The notes under the pieces are model-generated. The model was given only the letters and a program-made list of their open reading frames with translations. It had not been told where the DNA came from and made no database searches. A program made the position numbers and the translations under genes. 64,000 nucleotides of DNA from Marimicrobium sp913061115. GTDB taxonomy: Bacteria > Pseudomonadota > Gammaproteobacteria > Pseudomonadales > Halieaceae. The stretch covers positions 3,534,001 through 3,598,000 of the forward strand of contig NZ_CP159826.1 in assembly GCF_047729875.1 (NCBI RefSeq), in the 5' to 3' direction. Shown piece by piece: positions 44,075 through 52,629 of the stretch (position 1 is the stretch's first letter; each line of letters opens with the position of its first letter).

Positions 44075-44094
44075 GCATTCATTATAATCCATGC
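44075..44094. promoter_or_regulatory. Palindrome with TATAAT core upstream of the TonB operon
   Basis: GCAT-NN-ATTATAAT-NN-ATGC is symmetric over 16 of 20 positions, and the core ATTATAAT is its own complement. A TATAAT lies on both strands, so it could be the -10 element of the operon's promoter about 150 bases before the DUF3450 start. It has only a loose resemblance to a Fur box. No good -35 element was found at the usual spacing. Confidence 0.3.
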
Positions 44095-44145
44095 GAGTGT
44101 GTATTTTAGTTACACTTTTTACGGCCACTTTATTTCAAAGTAACA

Positions 44146-44682
44146 CTATTTGCGGGGCGGCGCCTGCGAATCAACATCGACGGATTCATAGCACAAAAAG
44201 CTGTAATCATAAGGGTTGGGCGCCTCAGCAGCGCAATACTCCCGACTGACCTCCCGCCACCTAGCCCAGTCAATAGGCGGCAACACAGCATCGCCCTCGA
44301 CGTTCGCGTGGACCTCTGTGACGTAAAGGCGGTCGGCGGCAGGAATCGCGGCCTGATAGATCTGCGCGCCGCCAATCACGACGGCCTCCTGCGCACCGTC
44401 AAGCAACGCGATACTCGCGGCCAGTTCCAGCGCCTCATCGAGGGAATACACCACTTTCACACCCTCAACCTGCAGCCTCATATTGCGTGTAATCACAATA
44501 TTAGTGCGCCCCGGCAGCGGCCTGCCGATAGACTCAAAGGTCTTGCGGCCCATGATGATGGGCTTGCCCATGGTGACACGCTTGAAATAGCGCAAGTCTT
44601 CTGGGAGATACCAGGGCAGAGCATTATTGTTGCCAATAACGCCGTTTTCAGCAGCGGCCACCATAACGGACAGCCTGATCAC
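44146..44682 (-). CDS. folA: Dihydrofolate reductase
   Basis: The 178-residue enzyme reduces dihydrofolate with NADPH. It begins IRLSVMVAAAENGVIG, and the catalytic acid is Asp29 in LPWYLPEDLRYFK. The NADPH motifs are GRKTFESIGRPLPGRTNIV and VIGGAQIYQAAIP. The start overlaps the end of thyA by four bases. Because thymidylate synthase produces dihydrofolate, the coupling makes metabolic sense. Confidence 0.96.
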   Translation of the reverse strand: MIRLSVMVAAAENGVIGNNNALPWYLPEDLRYFKRVTMGKPIIMGRKTFESIGRPLPGRTNIVITRNMRLQVEGVKVVYSLDEALELAASIALLDGAQEAVVIGGAQIYQAAIPAADRLYVTEVHANVEGDAVLPPIDWARWREVSREYCAAEAPNPYDYSFLCYESVDVDSQAPPRK

Positions 44683-45512
44683 ACCGCTACCGGTGCTGCG
44701 ATGTGAGCGTGAGGGTTGTAGTCCTGTAAGTCGAAATCTTCGAATCGATAATCATAGATGCTGTCTGGTCGACGCAGAATATTGATGCAAGGAAGCGGAA
44801 GCGGCTCTCGGGTCAACTGCTTTTGCACCTGCTCCAGATGATTATTGTAGATATGGGAGTCGCCGGTACAAATGATAATTTCTCCTGGCTCCAGATCACA
44901 CTGCTGCGCCAACATCAGGGTAAGCAACGCCAGGCTGGCAGTGTTATAAGGCAAGCCCAAAAAGGAGTCGCTGGAGCGAATCATCAGCTGCGCAGACAGC
45001 CGTCCCTCTGCCACATAAAACTGATACAGCAGATGGCAGGGCGGCAGCGCCATGCGACCGGCCTTCACATTCTCCTGCGGGCTCATGCGCTCATCGGGCA
45101 GGAATTCGACATTCCAAGCGTGAAACAGAATGCGACGACTGTCCGGATTATTGCGCAAGCAATCGATCACATAGTCGATTTGATTGATTGTACTGCCATC
45201 ACGTGTAGGCCACGCGGTCCATTGGGCACCATAGATAGGCCCAAGCTCACCCTCCTCGGTGGCCCACGCGTTCCAGATAGAGACGCCATTCTCCTTCAAC
45301 CAACGGGTATTCGTATCCCCGCTGAGAAACCAAAGAAGCTCGTTAACGATGCTCTTAAAGTGCAGTTTCTTGGTTGTCAGTAGCGGAAACCCGGTGGCGA
45401 GATCGTGACGATACTGGCGTCCGAAGACAGACAAAGTACCGGTGCCCGTCCGATCTCCCTTGCACACACCGTGGTCGAGAACATCCTGCAGCAGCTCCAG
45501 ATATTGTTTCAT
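44679..45512 (-). CDS. thyA: Thymidylate synthase
   Basis: The 277-residue enzyme methylates dUMP using methylenetetrahydrofolate. The nucleophile is Cys159 in MALPPCHLLYQFYV, and the phosphate-binding arginines are in DSRRILFHAWNV. The family's DRTGTGTLSVFGRQ is near residue 20. It is 13 residues longer than E. coli ThyA but fully colinear. It overlaps lgt and folA by four bases on either side, forming a three-gene operon. Confidence 0.96.
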   Translation of the reverse strand: MKQYLELLQDVLDHGVCKGDRTGTGTLSVFGRQYRHDLATGFPLLTTKKLHFKSIVNELLWFLSGDTNTRWLKENGVSIWNAWATEEGELGPIYGAQWTAWPTRDGSTINQIDYVIDCLRNNPDSRRILFHAWNVEFLPDERMSPQENVKAGRMALPPCHLLYQFYVAEGRLSAQLMIRSSDSFLGLPYNTASLALLTLMLAQQCDLEPGEIIICTGDSHIYNNHLEQVQKQLTREPLPLPCINILRRPDSIYDYRFEDFDLQDYNPHAHIAAPVAV

Positions 45513-46330
45513 TTAGCGCCTTTCGCCTTCCGTTGCGGAGCCGCCCCGTTCGCATTGCGATAAGCCATAGCAATCAGGTAGAGCCCCAACACCACCATGG
45601 GCAGTGACAGTAGCTGTCCACGGGTCATCCATCCCATCGCCTCGAAACCAATGTGTCGGTCTGGCTCCCGAAAAAACTCTGCAATAAATCGCAGGCAGCC
45701 ATAGCCTAGGGCAAAAACTCCAGCAACAGACCAGGTCGGCCTTTCACGAGACGAAAACCACAGCATGATGACAAACAATAGCACCCCCTCTAGGGCAAAC
45801 TGATACAGCTGTGAGGGATGTCGGGCGAGTTGCAGCGGATCGCGCGGAAAAATCATTGCCCAGGGCGCGTCAGTGGGCCGCCCCCACAGTTCCTGACCGA
45901 TAAAGTTTCCCAGACGTCCGAGCGCCAGACCCACTGGCGTCAGCGGCGCGACAAAGTCCATCAGTGACCCAAACCCTATTTTGTGGCGACGGGCAAAAAG
46001 GTACATGGCAAACAGTACACCTAATAAACCGCCATGAAACGACATGCCACCCTGCCAAACGCGTAGTATCCAGGTGGGGTCTTGCAGCAGCTTTTCACCC
46101 CCGTAAAAGAGGGCGTAACCCACCCGACCGCCAAGTACGACACCCAGCGCGGCATAAAAAATGAGGTCGTCGACCTGATCACGCTGAACCGCCGTCCAGG
46201 GCAATCGGCTGCGCCGTGCCGCCAGCCACCAGGCAAAGGCCAATCCGGCCAGATAAGTTAGGCCATACCAATGTACCGTTAATGGCCCCAGGGAAAGGGC
46301 AACAGGGTCTAGTTCAGGATATGGCAGCAT
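45509..46330 (-). CDS. lgt: Prolipoprotein diacylglyceryl transferase
   Basis: The 273-residue inner-membrane enzyme has about seven membrane segments. It carries the Lgt signature LGRLGNFIGQELWGRPTD near residue 137, including the essential Arg-Leu-Gly-Asn. It transfers diacylglycerol from phosphatidylglycerol to the lipobox cysteine of prolipoproteins, such as the two lipoproteins seen in this window. It opens the lgt-thyA-folA operon. Its promoter is in the 136 bases shared with the divergent NRDE gene. Confidence 0.95.
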   Translation of the reverse strand: MLPYPELDPVALSLGPLTVHWYGLTYLAGLAFAWWLAARRSRLPWTAVQRDQVDDLIFYAALGVVLGGRVGYALFYGGEKLLQDPTWILRVWQGGMSFHGGLLGVLFAMYLFARRHKIGFGSLMDFVAPLTPVGLALGRLGNFIGQELWGRPTDAPWAMIFPRDPLQLARHPSQLYQFALEGVLLFVIMLWFSSRERPTWSVAGVFALGYGCLRFIAEFFREPDRHIGFEAMGWMTRGQLLSLPMVVLGLYLIAMAYRNANGAAPQRKAKGAK

Positions 46331-46466
46331 GGTTTCACTTCAATGAGTAGCCAAGAAATAAGCCGGACAACCGTCGCCCGCATGAGTAATCAAGATCGAA
46401 AAAACGTATTATCATCCAGCGCGCAGGGATTCACAATTATTTCGCCCCGACTAATGGTTACAATTT

Positions 46467-47240
46467 ATGTGCTTGTTGATTTTGGCCCACCAGGTTTCAT
46501 CAGACTATCCCCTTTTAGTGGCAGCCAACCGGGATGAGTTTCACGCCAGGCCTACCGCTGCATCCCATTTCTGGCCTGAATACCCGGAGCTGCTGGCTGG
46601 CAAGGACCTCCTGCAGGGAGGAACTTGGATGGGCATGACCCGCAGTGGGCGCTTTGCAGCAGTGACTAACTACCGCGACCCGTCACACACACCTGAGGCT
46701 CCCCGCTCCCGTGGAGAACTCCCGCTGCAGTACCTAACGGGCTCGCAGACCCCCGAGGACTTCCTTAGCGACATTGCAGCACAGGCGCAGGACTATGCGG
46801 GCTTTAATCTTCTGGTGGGCGGTCACGACAGCCTGTGGCATTACACCAACAGCGATACCCAGGGTCCGCAGAACCTGCCCCCTGGCATCTATGGGCTCAG
46901 CAACGCCACGCTCGACACACCTTGGCCCAAGGTCGTGCTTGGCAAAGCCAAACTGCTGGCGCTGCTAGAGACCGGCCCGATGTCCCACCGCGCACTGGCC
47001 GACGTCGTTTCCAGCCAGCAACTGGCGGACCAAAACAGCCTCATTGCGCAAGGCCTCGACAGCACCATGGAGTCCACATTATCACCTCAGTTTATTGTGA
47101 CGGACACCTACGGCACGCGCTCCAGCACCACTTTGTGGTTCGATACCCAGGCCCAGGCCAGCTGGCTGGAACAGAGTTTCAATGCACAGGGGGTATTGCA
47201 AGAAGTGCAACACAAAGAAATGCGTTTGAGCGACAGGTGA
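46467..47240 (+). CDS. NRDE family protein
   Basis: The 257-residue protein begins MCLLILAHQVS followed by ANRDEFHARPTA, the NRDE family hallmark. The Cys2 at the N-terminus is reminiscent of an N-terminal nucleophile hydrolase. Further family segments are GGTWMGMTRSGRFAAVTNYR and YGLSNATLDTPWPK. Its eukaryotic relative TANGO2 is linked to haem or lipid handling; the bacterial role is not settled. It is transcribed forward between lgt and ptsP and convergent with ptsP. The ATG at 46467 has no strong ribosome site, but the conserved MC start fixes it. Confidence 0.9.
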   Translation: MCLLILAHQVSSDYPLLVAANRDEFHARPTAASHFWPEYPELLAGKDLLQGGTWMGMTRSGRFAAVTNYRDPSHTPEAPRSRGELPLQYLTGSQTPEDFLSDIAAQAQDYAGFNLLVGGHDSLWHYTNSDTQGPQNLPPGIYGLSNATLDTPWPKVVLGKAKLLALLETGPMSHRALADVVSSQQLADQNSLIAQGLDSTMESTLSPQFIVTDTYGTRSSTTLWFDTQAQASWLEQSFNAQGVLQEVQHKEMRLSDR

Positions 47241-47286
47241 AACAGTGCCTGCGGTAAAGGCGGGCAAGAACATTAGCAATGCCGCG

Positions 47287-49551
47287 CTACTCTACCGGGC
47301 TGTGAATGAACCTTTCCATTCCGTGCTCGGCGAGAAAGCGCTCCAGGCGACGGCTTATCTCATCGGCATAATCCATTGCCATCACTTCTTCCAGCAATTC
47401 GCGCGCCTCACTGCCTCGAATATGCCGTAGTGCATTCTTGACTTTAGGAAGACTTGTCGCGTTCATCGACAAGACGTCGTATCCCATTGCCAGCAAGAGC
47501 ACAGCCGCGCCCGGGTCCCCGGCCAACTCCCCGCAGATTCCAACAGGAACGTTCTCCGTCACACCGGCCACCGCAACTTCTTGAAGCGCCATTAGTACGG
47601 CCGGGTGCAAAGATTGATAAAGGCGCGCCACCCGCGCATTATTGCGATCCACTGCCAACAGATACTGCGTCAGATCGTTACTGCCGACCGACAAGAAATC
47701 GACGCGTTTGGCCATCGCCCGCGCCTGGTAAACCGCCGACGGCACCTCAACCATGACGCCAATGGGCGGCAGCTTTCCTGCTAAACCGCCTCGGCTGAGC
47801 TCACGGTGACAGCGCTTGATCAGATCGAGCGCCTCATCCAGCTCCGGAATATTGCAGACCATGGGCAACATAATACGCAGATTGCCTAGGCCCTCATTGG
47901 CCTTGAGCATAGCGCGAACCTGAGCCAGGAATATCTCCGGGTGATCCAGTGTCACGCGAATGCCGCGCCAACCCAGAAAAGGGTTATCTTCTTCGATAGG
48001 AAAATACGACAGCGCTTTGTCGCCGCCGATATCCAGCGTGCGCATGGTCACAGGTTTGGGCGCAAAGGCCTCTAATTGCTGGCGATAGATTTGTCGCTGC
48101 TCCTCCTCACTGGGAAAACGATCCCTGAGTAGAAACGGCACCTCAGTGCGGTAAAGGCCGACACCCTCAGCACCTTGTTCTAGCGAGCGGGTGACATCCG
48201 CCATCAAACCGGTATTCACCCACAGCGGCATGCGATGGCCGTCGAGCGTCACACAGGGCTCGTCTCGCAGCGATTCGAGATCCCGCGAGAGTGCACTGTC
48301 TTCGTCAACGATTTGCTGGAAGCGCTGCTTGATCTCGGGCAGGGGGTTGATATGCACGGTGCCGTTATACCCATCGATAATCAACTCGCGGTCTTGCAGC
48401 CTGGCATAGGGCAAATCGATCGCACCCATCACCGTAGGCACCCCCATCGCTCGAGCGAGAATGGCAACATGTGAATTGCCCGAGCCACGCACGGATATCA
48501 GGCCCACGAGCTTCTCGCGAGGAATCTCTCCGAGGGAGGTCGCCGTCAGCTCCTCACCCACAAGAATCGTCTGGCTCGGGTAGGTCTTCACTTCGTGACT
48601 GGCCGCCTGCAGGTAAGCGAGCACTCGCGTACCCAAATCCTTAACATCCACCGCACGTTCTTTCAGGTAACTGTGTTCCATACGCTCAAAATGACGGATG
48701 TGCTCTATCATCACTTGGCTCAACGCGCCCTGCGCCCATTGTCCGGCTTTGATCAGACCAACCACTTCCGCGCCAATGGTAGAGTCGTCCAGAATGCTGA
48801 GATAGACATCAAACAGCGCATGGTCCTCAGGGCTGAGCTCTGAACCCAGATTGTCAGCAACTCGCTGAATATCTTCCTGCACGCTTTGCAGAGCCTCACG
48901 GAAAGCACGAACTTCCGCGCGCCTATTTTTCGCTTGACGCGCTGGAACGGCATAAAGGTCTGCGCCCGGCGACACCACTACAGCAGTGCCAATTGCGATC
49001 CCCGCAGCACCGGGCACACCCACAATTTTGGCAGGGGCCGCTCCGTCTAATGCCTGCGACTCGACAACACCGGTAGCCTGCGCATGCGCAATAACACCTG
49101 CCAGCTGTGCCGACAGCGTGACCAGAAAAGCTTCTTCACTCTCATCAAAACGACGGCGCTCAGCCTGCTGCACCACCAATACACCCAGCAGACGCCGCTG
49201 GTGAATAATGGGCACACCCAAAAATGCGTGAAAGTGCTCCTCCCCAATACCGGGAAGGAATTGAAAGTTGGGGTGATTCTCGGCTTCTTCAAGGTTGACC
49301 GGCTCTCCTCGCTCTGCGACCAGACCGATCAGGCCCTCGCCCTCCGCAAGGCTGGCCATACCCACCAACTCTTGGTTTAGTCCTTGGGTCGCCTGAAACA
49401 CATAGCGCCCGCCCGCCAAATCTCGCATGTACACACTGCACACCTGAGTATTCATAGCTTCACGAACACGGCGCACAGTAATCTGAAGAGCCTCATTCAG
49501 CCCACGGGCTGCATTGACCTCCTGAACAATGTGGCGCAGAGTTTCGAGCAT
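47287..49551 (-). CDS. ptsP: PTS-Ntr enzyme I (PtsP)
   Basis: The 754-residue protein combines an N-terminal GAF domain (about residues 1-160) with a full PTS enzyme I. The phospho-accepting histidine lies in GSGNSHVAILARAMGVPTVMG (near 357). The PEP-binding region includes LYRTEVPFLLRDRFPSEEEQ and RMLDIGGD-type segment TMRTLDIGGDKAL, and a C-terminal SVGSNDLTQYLLAVDRNN. It starts the nitrogen-related phosphorelay that passes phosphate to NPr and EIIANtr. The GAF domain is thought to sense glutamine or 2-oxoglutarate. It follows rppH by six bases, as in many Gammaproteobacteria. Confidence 0.95.
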   Translation of the reverse strand: MLETLRHIVQEVNAARGLNEALQITVRRVREAMNTQVCSVYMRDLAGGRYVFQATQGLNQELVGMASLAEGEGLIGLVAERGEPVNLEEAENHPNFQFLPGIGEEHFHAFLGVPIIHQRRLLGVLVVQQAERRRFDESEEAFLVTLSAQLAGVIAHAQATGVVESQALDGAAPAKIVGVPGAAGIAIGTAVVVSPGADLYAVPARQAKNRRAEVRAFREALQSVQEDIQRVADNLGSELSPEDHALFDVYLSILDDSTIGAEVVGLIKAGQWAQGALSQVMIEHIRHFERMEHSYLKERAVDVKDLGTRVLAYLQAASHEVKTYPSQTILVGEELTATSLGEIPREKLVGLISVRGSGNSHVAILARAMGVPTVMGAIDLPYARLQDRELIIDGYNGTVHINPLPEIKQRFQQIVDEDSALSRDLESLRDEPCVTLDGHRMPLWVNTGLMADVTRSLEQGAEGVGLYRTEVPFLLRDRFPSEEEQRQIYRQQLEAFAPKPVTMRTLDIGGDKALSYFPIEEDNPFLGWRGIRVTLDHPEIFLAQVRAMLKANEGLGNLRIMLPMVCNIPELDEALDLIKRCHRELSRGGLAGKLPPIGVMVEVPSAVYQARAMAKRVDFLSVGSNDLTQYLLAVDRNNARVARLYQSLHPAVLMALQEVAVAGVTENVPVGICGELAGDPGAAVLLLAMGYDVLSMNATSLPKVKNALRHIRGSEARELLEEVMAMDYADEISRRLERFLAEHGMERFIHSPVE

Positions 49552-49557
49552 AGTGGC

Positions 49558-50058
49558 TTACGCCCCCTCACGTTTGTCAGTGTAGCGTCCCAACGGCAGG
49601 GCCAATTCTTTCATTGCCCTGCGGTAAACCTCGCGCTTGAATGAAACCACCTGATTCAGCGGATACCAATAGCTGACCCATTGCCAATGATCAAACTCAG
49701 GCTTGTCATCAAGATCCAGCTGCACCGCCGCGTCATCCTTCAGCAGCCGCAGTAAAAACCATTTTTGTTTCTGCCCGATACACAAAGGCTTTTGGCCCTC
49801 ACGAACGAATCGCCGCGGCAGCCGATAACGCAACCAGCCTTTGGTAATGCCTAAAACCTCCACCGCGTCCGGCGACAAACCCAACTCTTCATGCAATTCG
49901 CGATACAACGCCTGCTCTGGCGACTCTCCCTTGCTAATACCCCCCTGGGGGAACTGCCAGTTATTCTGGCCACCAACCCGCCGAGCCCACAACAACTGGG
50001 CCTGGTCGTTGACCAGCATTATTCCAACATTCGGCCGAAAACCGTCTGAATCAATCAC
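49558..50058 (-). CDS. rppH: RNA pyrophosphohydrolase
   Basis: The 166-residue Nudix hydrolase carries a complete Nudix box, GGISKGESPEQALYRELHEE, at about residues 39-58. N-terminal IDSDGFRPNVGIML and C-terminal LAPL-type ends fit RppH. It removes pyrophosphate from the 5' end of primary transcripts, starting RNase E-dependent decay. It is followed after six bases by ptsP, a conserved pair. The start is preceded by a weak ribosome site. Confidence 0.95.
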   Translation of the reverse strand: MIDSDGFRPNVGIMLVNDQAQLLWARRVGGQNNWQFPQGGISKGESPEQALYRELHEELGLSPDAVEVLGITKGWLRYRLPRRFVREGQKPLCIGQKQKWFLLRLLKDDAAVQLDLDDKPEFDHWQWVSYWYPLNQVVSFKREVYRRAMKELALPLGRYTDKREGA

Positions 50059-50175
50059 TTAAAAAGTTCACCTATTAGTAGAGTAGGGTATTGTTCCACA
50101 ATTTGCAGGCCCTGAGAAATTTACTATAGCTGACTCTAGGACTATGATATCAATCCTTTTTTCGAGACCCCCACT

Positions 50176-50829
50176 GTGACACTGGCTATTTTTGACCTCG
50201 ACAATACCCTAATCGGCGGCGACAGCGACAATCTATGGGGACAATTCCTCTGCGAGCAGCACCTCGTAGAAACTACCGATTACGCCCAGCGCAATGATCA
50301 GTTCTATGCTGACTATCAGGCCGGCCAGCTCGATATAGACGCCTATCTTCGCTTCGCCCTCAGTGCATTGAAGGGGCACTCTCCGCGACAACTTAAGGAT
50401 TGGCATCTAGCCTTCATGGCCAGCAAAATCACACCCATCATGCTACCTAAAGCTGCGGCCCTCATTGACGACCACCGGCAGCGCGGACACGAACTGCTGG
50501 TCATTACCGCGACCAATCGCTTCATCACTGAACCTATCGTCCAATCACTGGGCATTCAAAACCTGATTGCCAGCGAAGGAGAAATCATTGACGGCCGCTA
50601 TACCGGAGAGCCAAGCGGTGTACCCTCCTACCACAGAGGCAAGGTCACCCGGCTCTATGAATGGCTGCATGAGCGCCAGGCCAGCCTCGATGGGGCATGG
50701 TTTTATAGCGATTCACGCAATGATCTGCCGCTGTTAGAGCTGATTGATCATCCGGTGGCCGTTGACCCCGATGATGTCTTACGGGCTAGAGCTATTGAGC
50801 TCGAGTGGCCAGTGATTTCACTGCGCTGA
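50176..50829 (+). CDS. HAD-IB phosphatase, probable histidinol-phosphatase
   Basis: The 217-residue protein is a haloacid-dehalogenase phosphatase with motif I in FDLDNTLIGGDSDNLW (nucleophile Asp7 and acid Asp9). Motif II is in LLVITATNRFI, and motifs III-IV are in GAWFYSDSRNDLPLLELID. Such a gene beside ptsP-rppH in Pseudomonas aeruginosa (PA0335) has been reported as a histidinol-phosphatase; the same neighbours here make that plausible (inference from synteny). Other small phosphoesters remain possible. The start is a GTG at 50176 with only a weak ribosome site. It is divergent from rppH. Confidence 0.88.
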   Translation: MTLAIFDLDNTLIGGDSDNLWGQFLCEQHLVETTDYAQRNDQFYADYQAGQLDIDAYLRFALSALKGHSPRQLKDWHLAFMASKITPIMLPKAAALIDDHRQRGHELLVITATNRFITEPIVQSLGIQNLIASEGEIIDGRYTGEPSGVPSYHRGKVTRLYEWLHERQASLDGAWFYSDSRNDLPLLELIDHPVAVDPDDVLRARAIELEWPVISLR

Positions 50830-50898
50830 CAGGTCTCGCCACGGCGTCGAGCTTTCGGTTCAGTATTGAGAGATCGCGGCGCAGTGCGTAAAAAAATT

Positions 50899-52092
50899 CT
50901 ACACCTTACGCGCAAATACCGCCTTCAAATACTCTGTCTCAGGGATTGCCGGATGAATCGGATGATCTGGCCCCTGAGCGCCCTGCTCAACCACGCGTAT
51001 ACCACAATCAGCCCGCACCGCCGCCTGTTGCATTGCTGTCATCAAATCTGCGCGAGACAGATGCATAGAGCATGATGCGGAAACCAACAGGCCGCCGGGT
51101 TGTAATAGCTGCAAGCCCAGGTCATTGATGCGGCGATAGGCCGCTATGCCTTTTTTGAGGTCTTTTTTACGCTGAATAAAGGCGGGCGGATCGAGAATAA
51201 CCACCTCAAACCGACTGCCCTGCGCAACCATCGCAGCCATCGTCTCGGGCGCAGAACCACGGCGAGTGACGACGCGGGACTCCACTTGATTCAGGCGGGC
51301 GTTGGCATCAACACCTTCCAGCGCCTGAGCGGAGCTATCCAGACAACATACCTGGGTTGCACCAAAAGCGGCAGCCTGAACACCCCATCCGCCAATATAG
51401 CTGTAGACATCCAGTACGCTTTTATCTTTGACCCAGTTCGCTAGGCGCGCCCTAGACATGCGGTGGTCGTAAAACCAACCGGTCTTCTGGCCATCAAAGA
51501 CCGGCGCTAGAAATTGCACACCATTCTCTTCTAGGGCAACGTGCTGAGGCACTTCGCCATAAACGACCGCACTGTCAGTGGAAAGCCCCTGCTCCCGACG
51601 ACTGCGACTGTCGGCCCGCAACAAAATGCCTCGCGGTTGCAGCGTCGCAATCAGCGCCGCCAGTAATGGCTCGCAATAGCGCTCCAGGCCGCTATTGTTG
51701 AGCTGCATCACCAAGTAGTCACCGAAACGGTCTATGATCATTCCAGGCAGCGTATCGCTGTCGCCATAAACTAATCGGTAAAAGGATTTTTCAAAAGCCG
51801 CCTGCCGCATGGCCAGAGCCGCCTCCAATCTCGACGTAAAGAAGGGGGTATCCATGGCACGCTGCTCGCCGGGCGCGTACATCCTGGCGCAAATAAGTGC
51901 ACTAGGCTCCATGTAGGCACTGCCGAGCAGCTTGCCATTGGCATTTCTGACCGCCACTAGATCGCCGGCAGAATAACCACTCAGGTGTGAGCGCTGGCTA
52001 TCAACTTCATTGGAATAGACCCAAAGGTGACCGCCACGCAAACGGTGATCGGCGCCTTTGCGCAAGAAGAGATCAATCACGGGGTATTCCAA
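50899..52092 (-). CDS. rlmI: 23S rRNA cytosine methyltransferase RlmI family
   Basis: The 397-residue protein begins with a PUA domain (residues about 1-75: FLRKGADHRLRGGHLWVYSN). A class I SAM-dependent methyltransferase follows, with SAM motif VLDVYSYIGGWGVQAAAFGA near residue 221 and a catalytic region VVILDPPAF. RlmI methylates C1962 of 23S rRNA in E. coli; this protein matches its length (396). The gene converges on the HAD gene. The YccW/RlmI subfamily is clear, but exact site specificity is assumed. Confidence 0.9.
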   Translation of the reverse strand: MEYPVIDLFLRKGADHRLRGGHLWVYSNEVDSQRSHLSGYSAGDLVAVRNANGKLLGSAYMEPSALICARMYAPGEQRAMDTPFFTSRLEAALAMRQAAFEKSFYRLVYGDSDTLPGMIIDRFGDYLVMQLNNSGLERYCEPLLAALIATLQPRGILLRADSRSRREQGLSTDSAVVYGEVPQHVALEENGVQFLAPVFDGQKTGWFYDHRMSRARLANWVKDKSVLDVYSYIGGWGVQAAAFGATQVCCLDSSAQALEGVDANARLNQVESRVVTRRGSAPETMAAMVAQGSRFEVVILDPPAFIQRKKDLKKGIAAYRRINDLGLQLLQPGGLLVSASCSMHLSRADLMTAMQQAAVRADCGIRVVEQGAQGPDHPIHPAIPETEYLKAVFARKV

Positions 52093-52107
52093 TCGAGGCT
52101 TGAATGC

Positions 52108-52497
52108 CTATTCGTCTTCACATTGCTGCTGATAATCCTCAGCAGACAACAGTGCATCCAGATCACTGGTGTCAGCAGGCTGCAACTTATAAAACCACCC
52201 GTCATTATAGGGGTCGGAGTTGACGATCTCGGGCTCATCTTCAAGCATCGAGTTGATGGCGATCACCTCACCACCCATCGGCGCATAGACATCCGACGCC
52301 GCCTTAACCGACTCTACAACGCCAGCATCATCCGCCGCTGCAAAAACAGTTCCCACCTCGGGCAACTCCACAAACACGACATCACCCAACGCTTCCTGCG
52401 CATGGTCGGTGATGCCAACCGTCACCGTGCCATCCTCTTCGCGCCGGGCCCATTCGTGTGTAATAGCGTATCTGAGTTCACTTGGCGTCTGGCTCAT
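52108..52497 (-). CDS. gcvH: Glycine cleavage system H protein
   Basis: The 129-residue lipoyl carrier has the lipoylated lysine Lys65 in VESVKAASDVYAPMGGEV, preceded by the usual AITHEWARREEDGTVTVGIT near residue 11. It shuttles the aminomethyl group between the P, T and L proteins of glycine cleavage. gcvT and gcvP are not in this window, so gcvH is unlinked from them or the rest lies elsewhere. No glycine riboswitch was recognised upstream. Confidence 0.96.
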   Translation of the reverse strand: MSQTPSELRYAITHEWARREEDGTVTVGITDHAQEALGDVVFVELPEVGTVFAAADDAGVVESVKAASDVYAPMGGEVIAINSMLEDEPEIVNSDPYNDGWFYKLQPADTSDLDALLSAEDYQQQCEDE

Positions 52498-52629
52498 AGT
52501 ATTCCCTCTGAAAATATATATCCGGACTCAGCGCTAGGCGCGACGATGAGCGATGCCATTATGGCGCTGTTAAGTGACTCAGTTTAACGGCCCAGTGATG
52601 AAAAACAATATCCCTGAGTAACGAAAGAA

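Noticed and set aside
46343..46537. Open frame overlapping the start of the NRDE gene
   Set aside because: It has no ribosome site or family and conflicts with the well-supported NRDE start at 46467.
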